Shown: positions 36,392 to 45,434, numbered from the stretch's first letter. The stretch is 58,483 nt of DNA from Deltaproteobacteria bacterium (GCA_019310525.1 JAFDEE010000023.1:1-58483), one strand, 5' to 3'. Notes: a model not told the origin generated them from the letters alone. Numbers and translations: made by a program.

Positions 36392-37495
36392 ATGGAAACA
36401 CATAAGGGAACCGCCCCTTCACATTCCCACGGAGACGGGCCCAGGCTGGTGGCCTGGGAAGTGACCCGGACCTGTAACCTGAGCTGTGTTCATTGCCGGG
36501 CCTCGGCGGAAAGAGAACCTTATCCAGGTGAGCTTTCGACCGGAAAGTGCCTGGAGATTCTTGAGGAGATCCGAGCAACGGGAACCCCGATCGTGATCCT
36601 TACAGGGGGGGAACCCCTTCTCAGGAAAGATATTCTTGACCTGGCCCGTAAGGGTACGGCCCTGGGACTGCGGATGGTAATGGCTACCAACGGGACTCTG
36701 TTGAGCCCGGATCTCGTGGCCGAGATGAAGGCCTCGGGGATCAAGCGGGTAAGTATTTCCCTGGACGGGCCCAACGCCGCGGAACACGACCGATTCAGGC
36801 AGGTCCCCGGGGCCTTTGGGCGCACCCTCGAGGGCGTGAGATATTTGCGGGATGGGGATCTGGAATTCCAGATCAATACCACTGTAACCAGGCGGAACGT
36901 GAACCAGGTCCCGGAGATGCTGGACTTGGCCATAGCCCTTGGAGCCGTCGCCCACCATATCTTCCTTCTGGTCCCTACAGGGCGTGCCAGGGATATGGCG
37001 GAGCAGGAGATCGACGCCGAACAATACGAACGGCTGCTGCATTGGTTTTACGAAACGGGCCGGGAAGCACCGATTCATCTCAAGGCTACCTGTGCCCCCC
37101 ATTATTACCGGATCCTACGGCAGGAGGCACGAAAAAGGGGCGAGAAGGTGAATTTCGAGACCTACGGGCTGGACGCCGTAACCCGCGGGTGCCTGGGAGG
37201 GACGGCCTTCTGCTTTATATCTCACGACGGGATCGTGCAGCCTTGCGGATACCTGGAGATCACTTGCGGAGACCTCAAGGAGGAAGGTTTCGATCAGGTA
37301 TGGCGTGGATCGAAGATCTTCGGGAAACTGAGGGATTTTTCCCTCTACGGAGGAAAATGCGGCCGCTGTGAATATGTCAGGGTATGTGGGGGATGCCGCG
37401 CAAGGGCCTTCGAGGCCACCGGCGATTTCTTGGCGGAAGAACCCCTCTGCCTGTATCAACCGGGAAACAGGAGAGAGGGCGGTGAAACAGATTGA
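36392..37495 (+). CDS. ahbD: Radical SAM heme synthase AhbD
   Basis: A 367-residue radical SAM enzyme that converts iron-coproporphyrin III to heme b by oxidative decarboxylation of two propionates, the last step of the siroheme-dependent pathway. Cluster cysteines C28, C32 and C35 are in TRTCNLSCVHCRA; a His-rich N-terminus (HSHGDGPRLVAWEVTR) and the GGEPLLRKD motif are typical. The C-terminal auxiliary cluster is marked by CGRCEYVRVCGGCRA and a later Cys. The ATG at 36392 is chosen; a TTG nine nt upstream is less likely. It is separated from hemB by 495 bp of palindromic repeat DNA. Confidence 0.92.
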   Translation: METHKGTAPSHSHGDGPRLVAWEVTRTCNLSCVHCRASAEREPYPGELSTGKCLEILEEIRATGTPIVILTGGEPLLRKDILDLARKGTALGLRMVMATNGTLLSPDLVAEMKASGIKRVSISLDGPNAAEHDRFRQVPGAFGRTLEGVRYLRDGDLEFQINTTVTRRNVNQVPEMLDLAIALGAVAHHIFLLVPTGRARDMAEQEIDAEQYERLLHWFYETGREAPIHLKATCAPHYYRILRQEARKRGEKVNFETYGLDAVTRGCLGGTAFCFISHDGIVQPCGYLEITCGDLKEEGFDQVWRGSKIFGKLRDFSLYGGKCGRCEYVRVCGGCRARAFEATGDFLAEEPLCLYQPGNRREGGETD

Positions 37496-37550
37496 AGAAC
37501 GCCCGGGGGCGCGCCGGAGCCCGGGAGTTTGATGAAGATGAAGATAAGGT

Positions 37551-37771
37551 GAGACCTTTGAAAAACGTTCAATTTTGTTCAAGGTCAAGCCTCCGGCCCG
37601 TAAGGCCTACGCCCCGGAGGGGAAGGCGAAAATTTTAACCACAGGAATACATTGAAGTATTTCGGATTAAAATTTGTCCGCGCTTTGCTTCGACTCCCCA
37701 CCCAACGGGTGGGTCCCCGGTTTGAGCCTGACGCCGAGATTGGGCAAAAGGGAGCGTTTTTCAAAGGTCTC
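37551..37771 (+). repeat. Composite repeat with 17-bp perfect terminal inverted repeats, copy A
   Basis: Termini GAGACCTTTGAAAAACG (37551-37567) and its exact complement (37755-37771) flank a core shared with 54.86-55.0 kb: CAATTTTGTTCAAGGTCAA, then TTTTAACCACAGGAATACAT, then GAGATTGGGCAAAAGG-like. Two short hairpins absent from the other copy are inserted (CCTCCGG/CCGGAGG, about 37590-37620, and CCCACCC/GGGTGGG, about 37697-37713). The right end stops 10 nt before the start codon of the ahbA/B gene. Confidence 0.75.
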
Positions 37772-37780
37772 AAGGTAGCT

Positions 37781-38227
37781 ATGGACGATAAAGACAGGGC
37801 CATTCTAAACGAAATCCAGACCCGGTTTCCCATTCGATCCAGGCCTTACCGTGAACTCGGGAAACGACTCGGCATGTCAGAAGAGGAGATCCTTGACCGT
37901 GTGAGGATCCTCAAGGAGGAAGGGATCATCCGGAGGATCGGAGGGAATTTCAATTCGCGTAAACTGAACTACTCAAGCACTCTTTGTGCGGCAAAGGTGC
38001 CCGAGGAGAGATTGGAAGCCTTCGTGGCCGCGGTGAACCGGCATCCCGGGGTGACACACAATTACCTGCGCAACCATTCTTACAACGTGTGGTTCACCTT
38101 CATCGCTCCGGACATGGAAACGATCGATCAGGCCCTGGAGGAGATTTCGGATGAGACGGGGGTCAAGGAAATCCTGAGCCTTCCCGCGGTTCGAACCTTC
38201 AAGATCAAGGTGAACTTCGAGGTATAA
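37781..38227 (+). CDS. ahbA/ahbB: Siroheme decarboxylase subunit (AhbA/AhbB, Lrp/AsnC-like)
   Basis: A 148-residue Lrp/AsnC-type protein of the kind that forms the AhbA-AhbB siroheme decarboxylase, making 12,18-didecarboxysiroheme. A winged-helix N-terminus (DDKDRAILNEIQTRFPIRSR) is followed by an AsnC-type ligand domain with the conserved HNYLRNHSYNVWFTF motif, whose His and Tyr line the siroheme site. A longer in-frame reading from 37652 would run through the repeat, so the ATG at 37781 with AAGG just upstream is preferred. Only one of the two expected subunits is present; whether this is AhbA or AhbB is not decided. It follows ahbD by 285 bp. Confidence 0.85.
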   Translation: MDDKDRAILNEIQTRFPIRSRPYRELGKRLGMSEEEILDRVRILKEEGIIRRIGGNFNSRKLNYSSTLCAAKVPEERLEAFVAAVNRHPGVTHNYLRNHSYNVWFTFIAPDMETIDQALEEISDETGVKEILSLPAVRTFKIKVNFEV

Positions 38228-38284
38228 AGGGCAGTGGCCTTGGGGCAGGTATTCCCGTCCCAATCAGGCTCAGGAGAGAGAGGA

Positions 38285-38578
38285 TTACTCGTCCTTTTGC
38301 TCTTCTTCGATTTCAGCGAGGATGCGTGCCAACTCCTCCTCGCTGATTTTGCCGGTCTCCAGGAGGAGTTCCCCGATTCCGTCCTCCCTCAGGTCGTCGA
38401 CGGACAGGATGGCCTTGTTGCTCTTGGCATGTAGGCTTACAAAGGTGTAGTCGAAGGTTCGCCTGGATTTCTTGAGGAGCTTTACGTGGACTCCCATGAA
38501 AATTACATGGTAGCTTAAAAGGAAATAGATCACCCCTCCGATAACAGCCCAGATAAGGAATTTTTTTGTAAATCGCAT
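38285..38578 (-). CDS. Small membrane protein with MshEN-like tail
   Basis: A 97-residue protein. One N-terminal transmembrane helix (about 8-30, LIWAVIGGVIYFLLSYHVIFM) is followed by a basic stretch (KLLKKSRRTF) and a soluble tail whose LREDGIGELLLETGKISEEEL pattern resembles one half of an MshEN-type repeat, also seen inside CheA of this window. A GAGGG ribosome site precedes the ATG. It is a lone gene converging on ahbA/B. Function unknown; proteins of this size and layout are often left unnamed. Confidence 0.7.
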   Translation of the reverse strand: MRFTKKFLIWAVIGGVIYFLLSYHVIFMGVHVKLLKKSRRTFDYTFVSLHAKSNKAILSVDDLREDGIGELLLETGKISEEELARILAEIEEEQKDE

Positions 38579-38932
38579 AGCGAAACCCTCGGAAAATATC
38601 TCGGATTTCTGAGATCCTTTTATCTGTTTCGATTACCCGTTTTATACCCTTCCCATGATTTCATCTCTTCCAGACCCTGACTCAAGACCTGCCAAGGCCT
38701 CGGCGTATCAAAAAAAGCACGAAACTTGCAATACATAAGGAAACGGGTGAATCTCGAGATCTTTTTATCAACTGGACAAACGGCGGTCAATAGGGTGTCC
38801 CTCTGGCCTTGAAGAAGGCCTCAGCGAACGATGGTGAAATGGGTATTGTCTTATGGCCCTATTGTTTGATATGTTGAGCTAAGAGATTGATCTTCTTGCC
38901 GATTTCGGGAAACCTCGATCAAGGAGTTTTTC
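38579..38932. other. Divergent intergenic region upstream of the five-PAS kinase
   Basis: No gene seen. A weak sigma-54 type site is the only recognisable element (38715-38730). Confidence 0.4.
38715..38730 (+). promoter_or_regulatory. Weak sigma-54 type site upstream of the five-PAS kinase
   Basis: AAGCACG-AAAC-TTGCA has a perfect -12 but only one G of the -24 GG pair. It lies about 200 nt upstream of the kinase start, so it is listed as tentative. Confidence 0.3.
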
Positions 38933-41900
38933 ATGGGCATCGAACCCGGAGACAAGGTTTTGGAGTTAAGGCTTCGGGAGCTCGAAGAAGAGGTCAGCGC
39001 CCTGAGGCATGCGGAAAAGGCCCTGAGGGAGGAGCTTGAGCGGTACCGGAGATCCAGTGAAAGCCTCAACATGCTCCTGTTGGGCATGGAGGACCCCATC
39101 CTCGTCGCGGACCAAAGTGGTGGGGCGGTGCTGTTCAACAGGGCCTATTCCCGGTTGATCCGGGAGATGCTGGGGATCGAGATGCGGCCGGGACTCAGGC
39201 CCCATGAAGTCATGCCGGATAGAAGCTTTTGGGACCGTCTTGTCAGGCGGGTGCAAAAAGGTGAGAAATTTTCCGCGCAATACAGCCGCACTTTCGGAGA
39301 CGGTGAACTCCGTCACTTCGAGATCCGATTTTATCCGCTTTTCGAGGGCCGAAGGTTCACGGGTTTCACGGAACATATACGGGACGTAACTGCGCGTAAG
39401 CGGGCGGAGGAAGCCTTCAACCGGGAGAAGGTCCTGCTGGAGGAACTTTCCCGCAGTTCCAGGGCCGCCATCGTGATGGGGGACAGCAAGTCAAGGGTGG
39501 TGCGGATCAATGAGTCCTTCACCAGGCTTTTCGGGTACACCAGTGAAGAAGCCCTGGGAAAACATGTCGATGACCTGATCACTCCCCCTGAATTCCGTGC
39601 AGATGCCGAGGACAAGTGCAAGATGGTATGGTCAGGGGAGATCAGCGAGTATGACGCCGTTCGGAGGCGAAAAGACGGTACCCTTGTGGACGTCTCGGTC
39701 ATGGTCTCACCCATCTATATCGAGGGGAAACGGATCGGGGCCTATGCCCTTTACAGGGACATCACCGAAAAGATGCTTTCCCGTAAGGCCCTTGAGAAGG
39801 AAAAGGCCCTCCTCGGTCAATTGTTCGAGAGTTCCCAGATGGCCATTGTGATGGGTGGCGAAAAGGGGCGGATTCTTCGTATCAACAAGGCCTTTACCCG
39901 GATGTTCGGTTACACTCCGAAAGAGGCACTCGGCCGTCGCGTCAAAGACCTGATCATTCCCGAGGAATACCATGAAGAGGCGGAAAGGCATCGCAGGCGG
40001 GTATGTGACGGCGAAATCACGGAATATGAGGCGATTAGGAAGAGAAAGGACGGAAGCCGCCTGGATGTATCAATATTTATGTCTCCTATTTATATCAGGG
40101 GGGAACAGACAGGGGCATATATTCTATACCAGGATATCACCGACCGCAAAAGAACGGAAAGGGCCCTCCAGGAGAGTGAAAAGAAGTACCGCACCCTTTT
40201 CAACCAGATCGGGGACGCTGTTTTGATATTCGACCAGGACACCATGGAGATCCTGGATTGCAACCAGTCGGCCATCGACCGTTACGGGTATACCCGGGAG
40301 GAATGGCGCACCATGAAGCCCTATGATCTCCATCCCCCGGAGGATTTGGAGGAGGTGAAAAGGAATATCCAGAACACCACCTTCATGCCCCATTGGTACA
40401 CTCACCTGACAAAGGATGGGAAGCGGATACCCGTCGAGATTTATTCCAATGTGATTACTCTGGATCAGCGCAGGATCTGTATCAGCATCATCCGGGACGT
40501 ATCCGAACGAAAGGCGGTGGAAGATCAGCTCAGGAGGAGTGAAGAGAAGTTCCGGAGGCTGGCGGAAAATTCCCCCTTCGGCCTTTCCATCATGAATAGG
40601 AGAGGTGAATTCGAATATTTCAACCGAAGGTTCACGGAGATCCTGGGCTATACCCTGGCGGACATCCCGGACAAAAATACATGGTTTCGAAAGGCTTACC
40701 CGGACCCCGCATACAGGGAGAGGGTCATGGCCGCCTGGGAGAATGATATGGCGGGAGTCAAGGCAGGGATACCTGGTGAAAGGTCCTTTACGGTCAGGTG
40801 CAAAGACGGAAAAGAAAAAGTCATTCTTTTCAGGAACGTTGAGATGGCGGACGGGAAGCAGTACATGACCTACGAGGACGTCACCGAGAGGAAGAGACTG
40901 GAGATCCAGCTCAGGCAGGCCCAGAAGATGGAGGCCATTGGAACCTTGGCCGGAGGCATCGCACACGATTTCAACAATATTTTATCGGGTGTGATCGGTT
41001 ACGCCGAGCTGGCCCTGGAGGAAGTAGAGAGGGGGACGACCCTTGAGAAGGACATAAGGCGAGTACTCGAAGCAGGCACCCGCGCTAAGGACCTGGTCAA
41101 CCAGATCCTGGCCTTCAGCAGGCAGCGGGAGCAGGAACTAAGGCCGATGCAGATCGGACCCGTGATCAAGGAGGCGCTCAAGCTGCTCAGGGCCTCGATC
41201 CCATCCACCATCGACATCCGTCAGGACATTCGGGGGGATCCCCTGGTCATGGCGGATCCCACCCAGATTCACCAGATCCTCATGAACCTCTGCACCAACG
41301 CCTGCCATGCAATGGAAGAGGGGGGCGGGGTGCTGGAGGTGGGCCTCAAGCAAGTTTACTTGGACCGCAATTTCACGAGCCGCCATCCGGAAATTGCGCC
41401 GGGCTCCTACATGCAACTTACCGTGAAGGATACCGGCAGCGGCATTCCTCCTGAAATCATGGATCGCATATTCGACCCCTTTTTCACCACGAAAGGAGAA
41501 GCAAAGGGAACGGGGATGGGCCTTTCCGTGGTCCACGGCATTGTAAAGGCCCACGGTGGCACAATAACAGCTTACAGTGAACATGGAAGAGGGAGTACGT
41601 TCCATGTATTTCTACCGGTAGTCGATGAGTCCGGAACGATTGAAAGGGGCACCGATCAGCCTCTCCAGACCGGTACAGAGAGGATTCTTTTTGTGGACGA
41701 CGAAGAGTTCCAGGTGGACCTCGGAAAACAGATGCTCGAACGGCTCGGTTATAAGGTCACCGTGCGGACGAGCAGTGTAGAGGCCTTGAAATTGTTTCGG
41801 AGCAATCCTTACGATTTCGACCTGGTCATCACCGATATGACCATGCCGGGTATGACCGGTGATGTCCTTGCAAGGGAACTCATAGCCGAACGTCCCGATA

Positions 41901-42064
41901 TCCCGGTGATCCTCTGCACGGGATTCAGTACGCAGATCACTGAAGAAAAGGCCCTGGAAATGGGGATCCGGGCCTTTGTCATGAAACCCATCATTATGAG
42001 TGAAATCAGTCATACGATCCGCAGGGTGCTGGAGAAGGATTCCGGGTCCGGTTTTTCCGATTGA
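38933..42064 (+). CDS. Five-PAS hybrid sensor histidine kinase with receiver
   Basis: A 1043-residue soluble hybrid kinase. Order: an N-terminal coiled coil (about 5-45), five PAS domains (about 45-160, 170-285, 290-410, 415-530 and 535-660), the DHp with H678 (AGGIAHDFNNIL), an HATPase domain (about 780-895, with NLCTNACHAM, DTGSGIPPE and GTGMGLSVVHG) and a receiver with D968 (VITDMTMPGMTG). PAS 2 and 3 are recent duplicates (both contain AIVMG, RINxxFTRxFGYT and EALG in register). The linker-DHp segment nearly matches that of the kinase at 8.66 kb. No membrane segment, so it probably senses cytoplasmic redox or small-molecule signals. ilvH follows 49 bp later. Confidence 0.93.
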   Translation: MGIEPGDKVLELRLRELEEEVSALRHAEKALREELERYRRSSESLNMLLLGMEDPILVADQSGGAVLFNRAYSRLIREMLGIEMRPGLRPHEVMPDRSFWDRLVRRVQKGEKFSAQYSRTFGDGELRHFEIRFYPLFEGRRFTGFTEHIRDVTARKRAEEAFNREKVLLEELSRSSRAAIVMGDSKSRVVRINESFTRLFGYTSEEALGKHVDDLITPPEFRADAEDKCKMVWSGEISEYDAVRRRKDGTLVDVSVMVSPIYIEGKRIGAYALYRDITEKMLSRKALEKEKALLGQLFESSQMAIVMGGEKGRILRINKAFTRMFGYTPKEALGRRVKDLIIPEEYHEEAERHRRRVCDGEITEYEAIRKRKDGSRLDVSIFMSPIYIRGEQTGAYILYQDITDRKRTERALQESEKKYRTLFNQIGDAVLIFDQDTMEILDCNQSAIDRYGYTREEWRTMKPYDLHPPEDLEEVKRNIQNTTFMPHWYTHLTKDGKRIPVEIYSNVITLDQRRICISIIRDVSERKAVEDQLRRSEEKFRRLAENSPFGLSIMNRRGEFEYFNRRFTEILGYTLADIPDKNTWFRKAYPDPAYRERVMAAWENDMAGVKAGIPGERSFTVRCKDGKEKVILFRNVEMADGKQYMTYEDVTERKRLEIQLRQAQKMEAIGTLAGGIAHDFNNILSGVIGYAELALEEVERGTTLEKDIRRVLEAGTRAKDLVNQILAFSRQREQELRPMQIGPVIKEALKLLRASIPSTIDIRQDIRGDPLVMADPTQIHQILMNLCTNACHAMEEGGGVLEVGLKQVYLDRNFTSRHPEIAPGSYMQLTVKDTGSGIPPEIMDRIFDPFFTTKGEAKGTGMGLSVVHGIVKAHGGTITAYSEHGRGSTFHVFLPVVDESGTIERGTDQPLQTGTERILFVDDEEFQVDLGKQMLERLGYKVTVRTSSVEALKLFRSNPYDFDLVITDMTMPGMTGDVLARELIAERPDIPVILCTGFSTQITEEKALEMGIRAFVMKPIIMSEISHTIRRVLEKDSGSGFSD

Positions 42065-42113
42065 TTTCCTTAAACTTCTGCAGGCGGTGTAAACGATAGG
42101 GCTTGAAAAAATC

Positions 42114-42602
42114 ATGAATGAAGAAAGACATGTGATTACCATGTTGGTCGAAAACGAACCCGGAGTTACGGCCCGGGTATCCGGGCTTTTCGCGGGACGG
42201 GGATATAACATTGAAACGATCTGCGGCGCACCCACCGCTAACCCGGCAATGTCCCGCATTACGATCACTACGAAAGCGGATCCTGAGCAACTTGAACAAA
42301 TATTAAAGTACTTGAGACGGATCATCAATGTGATCAAGGTCAGGGATATGACCGGGGAGAAGGCGATCAAGCGGGAAATGGCCTTGATCTGCGTAAAGGC
42401 GAAACAAAAGGACAGAGAAGAGATATATCGGCTGGTGAACACCTTCAACGGGAGGATTATCGATACGGGACTCACCCACTATATCATCGAGGTGACAGGG
42501 GGAAAGGATAAGATCGATGCCTTTTTGCGGCTCCTGGAGCCCATGGGGATCAAGAAACTGGCAAGATCAGGAATCCTGGCCCTTTACCGGGAGCCGGATT
42601 GA
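42114..42602 (+). CDS. ilvH: Acetolactate synthase small (regulatory) subunit IlvH
   Basis: A 162-residue protein with the ACT domain at the N-terminus (HVITMLVENEPGVTARVSGLFAGRGYN) and the acetolactate synthase small-subunit C-terminal domain (KREMALICVKAKQKDREEIYRLV onward, ending GILALYREP). The ACT domain binds valine and mediates feedback inhibition of branched-chain amino acid synthesis; the catalytic large subunit IlvB is not beside it. Usually the two genes are adjacent, so this is an orphan, possibly a second regulatory subunit. It starts 49 bp after the hybrid kinase and converges on radC. Confidence 0.92.
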   Translation: MNEERHVITMLVENEPGVTARVSGLFAGRGYNIETICGAPTANPAMSRITITTKADPEQLEQILKYLRRIINVIKVRDMTGEKAIKREMALICVKAKQKDREEIYRLVNTFNGRIIDTGLTHYIIEVTGGKDKIDAFLRLLEPMGIKKLARSGILALYREPD

Positions 42603-42646
42603 AGTTCCTGCATGCACCGGCCCTGACAAGCTGCCCTTCACTCCTT

Positions 42647-43399
42647 CTATCTCTCCATTTCCCTTGAGACCAGGGGTTGCAGGTTCACCCTGTATTCCTC
42701 CAGGTATTTCCGGATCCATCCTTCGTCTGCAAAGCTGTAATAGGTGTTATGCCCGATGATGACGTGGTCAAGGACTTGAATCATCAGGAGGTGGGCTGCC
42801 CAGACAAGGTTCCTCGTAAGGAGCCGATCCTCGGTGGAAGGAGTAGGGTCTCCCGAGGGGTGGTTGTGCACGAATACAAGGGCCGCCGCCCTGTTTTCCA
42901 GGGCAAGGGTCATCACCTCCCCGGGATATACGGCGCTTCCTGTAAGCCCGCCCAGGAAGACGTCCTGGTCATGGATCAATTCGTTTTTCCTGTTAAGAAA
43001 GAGGACCTTGAACACCTCCCTTTTAAGATCCCTCATGGAATGGAACAAATAGTCGAAGACGGCCCTGGAAGATCCCAGGAAGGTCCGCCCCGCAAGCCTG
43101 TCCCTGAGGTACCTCCCGGCCACCTGATGAACCAGGCTCAAGTAAAGGGCGTTTTTGGGGCCAAGACCTGGAATCTGCATGAGTTTTTCAATCGGGGCTG
43201 AAAGAACTCCAGACAGGCTGCCGAATCTCTTCAGGGCTTCCCTGGCCTGAAGCTTGACATCCTTGCGGGGAGTGCCGAGGGTCAGGAGAAACTCGATAAC
43301 CTCTTCGTCGGAGAACCGCTCCAGGCCTCCTTCCATGAATTTTTCCCGCAGCCTTTTGCGGTGCCCCGCTCCCCTTTTCGGTTGTTCTTTGTTTTTCAT
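42647..43399 (-). CDS. radC: RadC-family JAMM-motif protein
   Basis: A 250-residue RadC protein. An N-terminal helix-hairpin-helix region (LMQIPGLGPKNALYLSLVHQ) is followed by an MPN/JAMM metalloprotease-like domain with the motif VHNHPSGDPTPSTED, whose two histidines and aspartate bind zinc. The family name reflects a disputed DNA-repair role; its real substrate is not established. The start at 43399 removes a 12-residue in-frame upstream extension; its AGGACT site is only fair. It follows the large exported protein gene by 2 bp, so the two form one operon. Confidence 0.92.
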   Translation of the reverse strand: MKNKEQPKRGAGHRKRLREKFMEGGLERFSDEEVIEFLLTLGTPRKDVKLQAREALKRFGSLSGVLSAPIEKLMQIPGLGPKNALYLSLVHQVAGRYLRDRLAGRTFLGSSRAVFDYLFHSMRDLKREVFKVLFLNRKNELIHDQDVFLGGLTGSAVYPGEVMTLALENRAAALVFVHNHPSGDPTPSTEDRLLTRNLVWAAHLLMIQVLDHVIIGHNTYYSFADEGWIRKYLEEYRVNLQPLVSREMER

Positions 43400-43401
43400 C
43401 T

Positions 43402-45291
43402 TCAGTCCTGCTTTTTCCTTCGGGATAAAGTCCATCGGAAGGTTTTTCTCTCCGAGCAGTTATCATACCAGTAGCACTCATTTCCCATGGTATTTTTCGT
43501 TGCCGTACCGCTCCCCCCGAAAAAGCTGATACCGTCTCCCATGCTGACAATCAGATCAGGGTATATGTTTCCGGCGATTGTTCGCCTGGGTTTTCCTACG
43601 GGACCTATGGGAAATTCCTCGTTTTTCTTCGAGTGTTTGATTTCCGCCTCTCTTTTCACAGGGGAATCCGGTGACCACTGTTTTGAATTCATTTTATCCT
43701 GGATCATGAACTCGAACCCGATATTTGCCCCCGGGAAAAAAATTCGTTTCGCCTTCCTGGTTTTCCTGTCGAGGGCGAGGATGACGGTGTGTACCATCAT
43801 TGGAGACGTGAAGCGCTTATTTTCAGCATATCCGCTGATTACCTGGTGCGTTTCAAATCCGTGTCCCTTTGATGCACCCATTTCGTATCTTGTATCCCTG
43901 AAAACGGCATTGAAGGAGGTGAGATACCTTTTTTTCGGCCTGTAATATTCCCAGATTTCATTGAAAGGGAACATTTCCACAAAATTGGTCATCTCAAGGC
44001 TCATGACCACCGTAGCCATAATCCTTTTCTCATAAGTTCGGTATTCTTTGTAACTATCCCAACTGGTGCTCTCGTGGGATTCATCTTTGTTTAGCACAAG
44101 GGTGCCGGTAATTGTCAGGGTGGCGTCGAAGCAGCCTGAATTGGGGATAATCCTCGTGAATCGCTTTTTGCCGACCGTTTCAGGCCCGTCATGGTAATCG
44201 CATACTCCAGCGACTTCCAGCGTGTCCTCGGTGGCCTCTTCGCATTGAGGGGGCCTGTATAATACCTCATCGCGTATCTTCCCGCCGGTAGTGTTAAAAA
44301 CCCGCCATCCGTCTATCAATTCTCCGCTTTTGAGGTCTCCTTTCTCGACCCGGAGGGCGACCCTTACATTATCGGGCATTGTTTCATTGAATTGGTTCTT
44401 GATGGCGGAGATTTTCAGCTTGTAAAGGGGAGGAAATCTTGAATGGTCGTCCACTTCCAGAGACAGGCCGGACGGTGTTTCTTTCATCCTGATTGTTGTC
44501 CCGACATCCCCCTTGTCGAAATGAATTCTGGAAGATGAAATGGTTGAAGGAGGGACACTTCCTATAATTAATCCATCATTCGGAAGGTAACTGATTCCAT
44601 CAACCTCAATCTCTGCGTCTTCATCGTAAAAATAACTTCCTTCCTCTTCAGAGGGCTCGGGAACCCAATCGATCAGGTCACTTCCGGTATCGTAAACCTC
44701 GCCGTTTTTAAGGGAAATCAGTTTATGCTCGATATACACCTGGGCAATGGTAGGGACAAACTCAGCCTTATCGAAAATGGTTTTGACGTCAAACCATTGA
44801 AGATTACCATTTGGTGTGGTTATGGGTTCTTCCAGTTTGATCCTTTCGTGAACCACATGACGAACGACCGCCTTTTCGCCGTTGGTGGAGTTTTTGATCG
44901 TTGCTGTAGACCTGATCTCGTATTTTGCCTTTCCCGTCTTTTTTCCGTGCCGGGTGGTGTGCCCGTCAGGGTGTTCAATGATGGTATAAAAGTCCGCACA
45001 GGGGTTTTTATTCACAAATTCTATCCATGCCGTCAAACTTCGTTCGACCTGGGCGGTAAAATGTGAGCCACCCTGTTGGGCCTGGTCCCAACCTATCCAT
45101 TCTTCAAAATTGGGGATATCTCCCTCCATGCGAAATTTCTTTATTTCAACGAGCGGGTTTTCGCATTCCTCGCAGCTGCCCTGAGATAGAGCGGTATTTG
45201 CTGAAGAAAAGAAAAGGACCAGCGTCAATAAAGCCCATGATGCAATAACCGATGTTTTTGCCATATTTTTGGGCGTAGAGGGTGTCATCAT
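43402..45291 (-). CDS. Large exported protein of unknown function
   Basis: A 629-residue protein not recognised. A signal peptide (VIASWALLTLVLFFSSANTALS, cleaved near SQG) is followed by a CEEC motif and a long beta-rich, mostly hydrophilic chain with few cysteines (about nine in total) and many short strand-turn-strand segments, such as SYFYDEDAEIEVDGISYLP and GSVPPSTISSS. No repeats or lipobox stand out. Base composition is visibly more A+T-rich than the flanking genes, hinting at horizontal acquisition. GGAGA sits upstream of the ATG at 45291; the second ATG at 45288 is equivalent. It ends 2 bp before radC. A leader terminator lies 56 nt upstream. Function unknown. Confidence 0.75.
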   Translation of the reverse strand: MMTPSTPKNMAKTSVIASWALLTLVLFFSSANTALSQGSCEECENPLVEIKKFRMEGDIPNFEEWIGWDQAQQGGSHFTAQVERSLTAWIEFVNKNPCADFYTIIEHPDGHTTRHGKKTGKAKYEIRSTATIKNSTNGEKAVVRHVVHERIKLEEPITTPNGNLQWFDVKTIFDKAEFVPTIAQVYIEHKLISLKNGEVYDTGSDLIDWVPEPSEEEGSYFYDEDAEIEVDGISYLPNDGLIIGSVPPSTISSSRIHFDKGDVGTTIRMKETPSGLSLEVDDHSRFPPLYKLKISAIKNQFNETMPDNVRVALRVEKGDLKSGELIDGWRVFNTTGGKIRDEVLYRPPQCEEATEDTLEVAGVCDYHDGPETVGKKRFTRIIPNSGCFDATLTITGTLVLNKDESHESTSWDSYKEYRTYEKRIMATVVMSLEMTNFVEMFPFNEIWEYYRPKKRYLTSFNAVFRDTRYEMGASKGHGFETHQVISGYAENKRFTSPMMVHTVILALDRKTRKAKRIFFPGANIGFEFMIQDKMNSKQWSPDSPVKREAEIKHSKKNEEFPIGPVGKPRRTIAGNIYPDLIVSMGDGISFFGGSGTATKNTMGNECYWYDNCSERKTFRWTLSRRKKQD

Positions 45292-45346
45292 GCAAGGTGT
45301 CTCCTCTCTGGTTGATCATTTCAGGACTGACAGGCTGAAATCTTTC

Positions 45347-45376
45347 AAAAAAAATAATCCTGCAGTTTGCTGCAGG
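45347..45376 (-). terminator. Intrinsic terminator in the leader of the exported-protein gene
   Basis: Read on the minus strand, CCTGCAG-CAAA-CTGCAGG is followed by ATTATTTTTTTT, a good rho-independent terminator. No minus-strand gene lies just upstream, so it either ends a small transcript from the repeat region or works as an attenuator of the gene starting 56 nt further on. Confidence 0.75.
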
Positions 45377-45434
45377 AAAAACCATAATAGCATATCGTTG
45401 GTGTCCGAAAAAGAATTTGTCCCTTCAAACAAGG

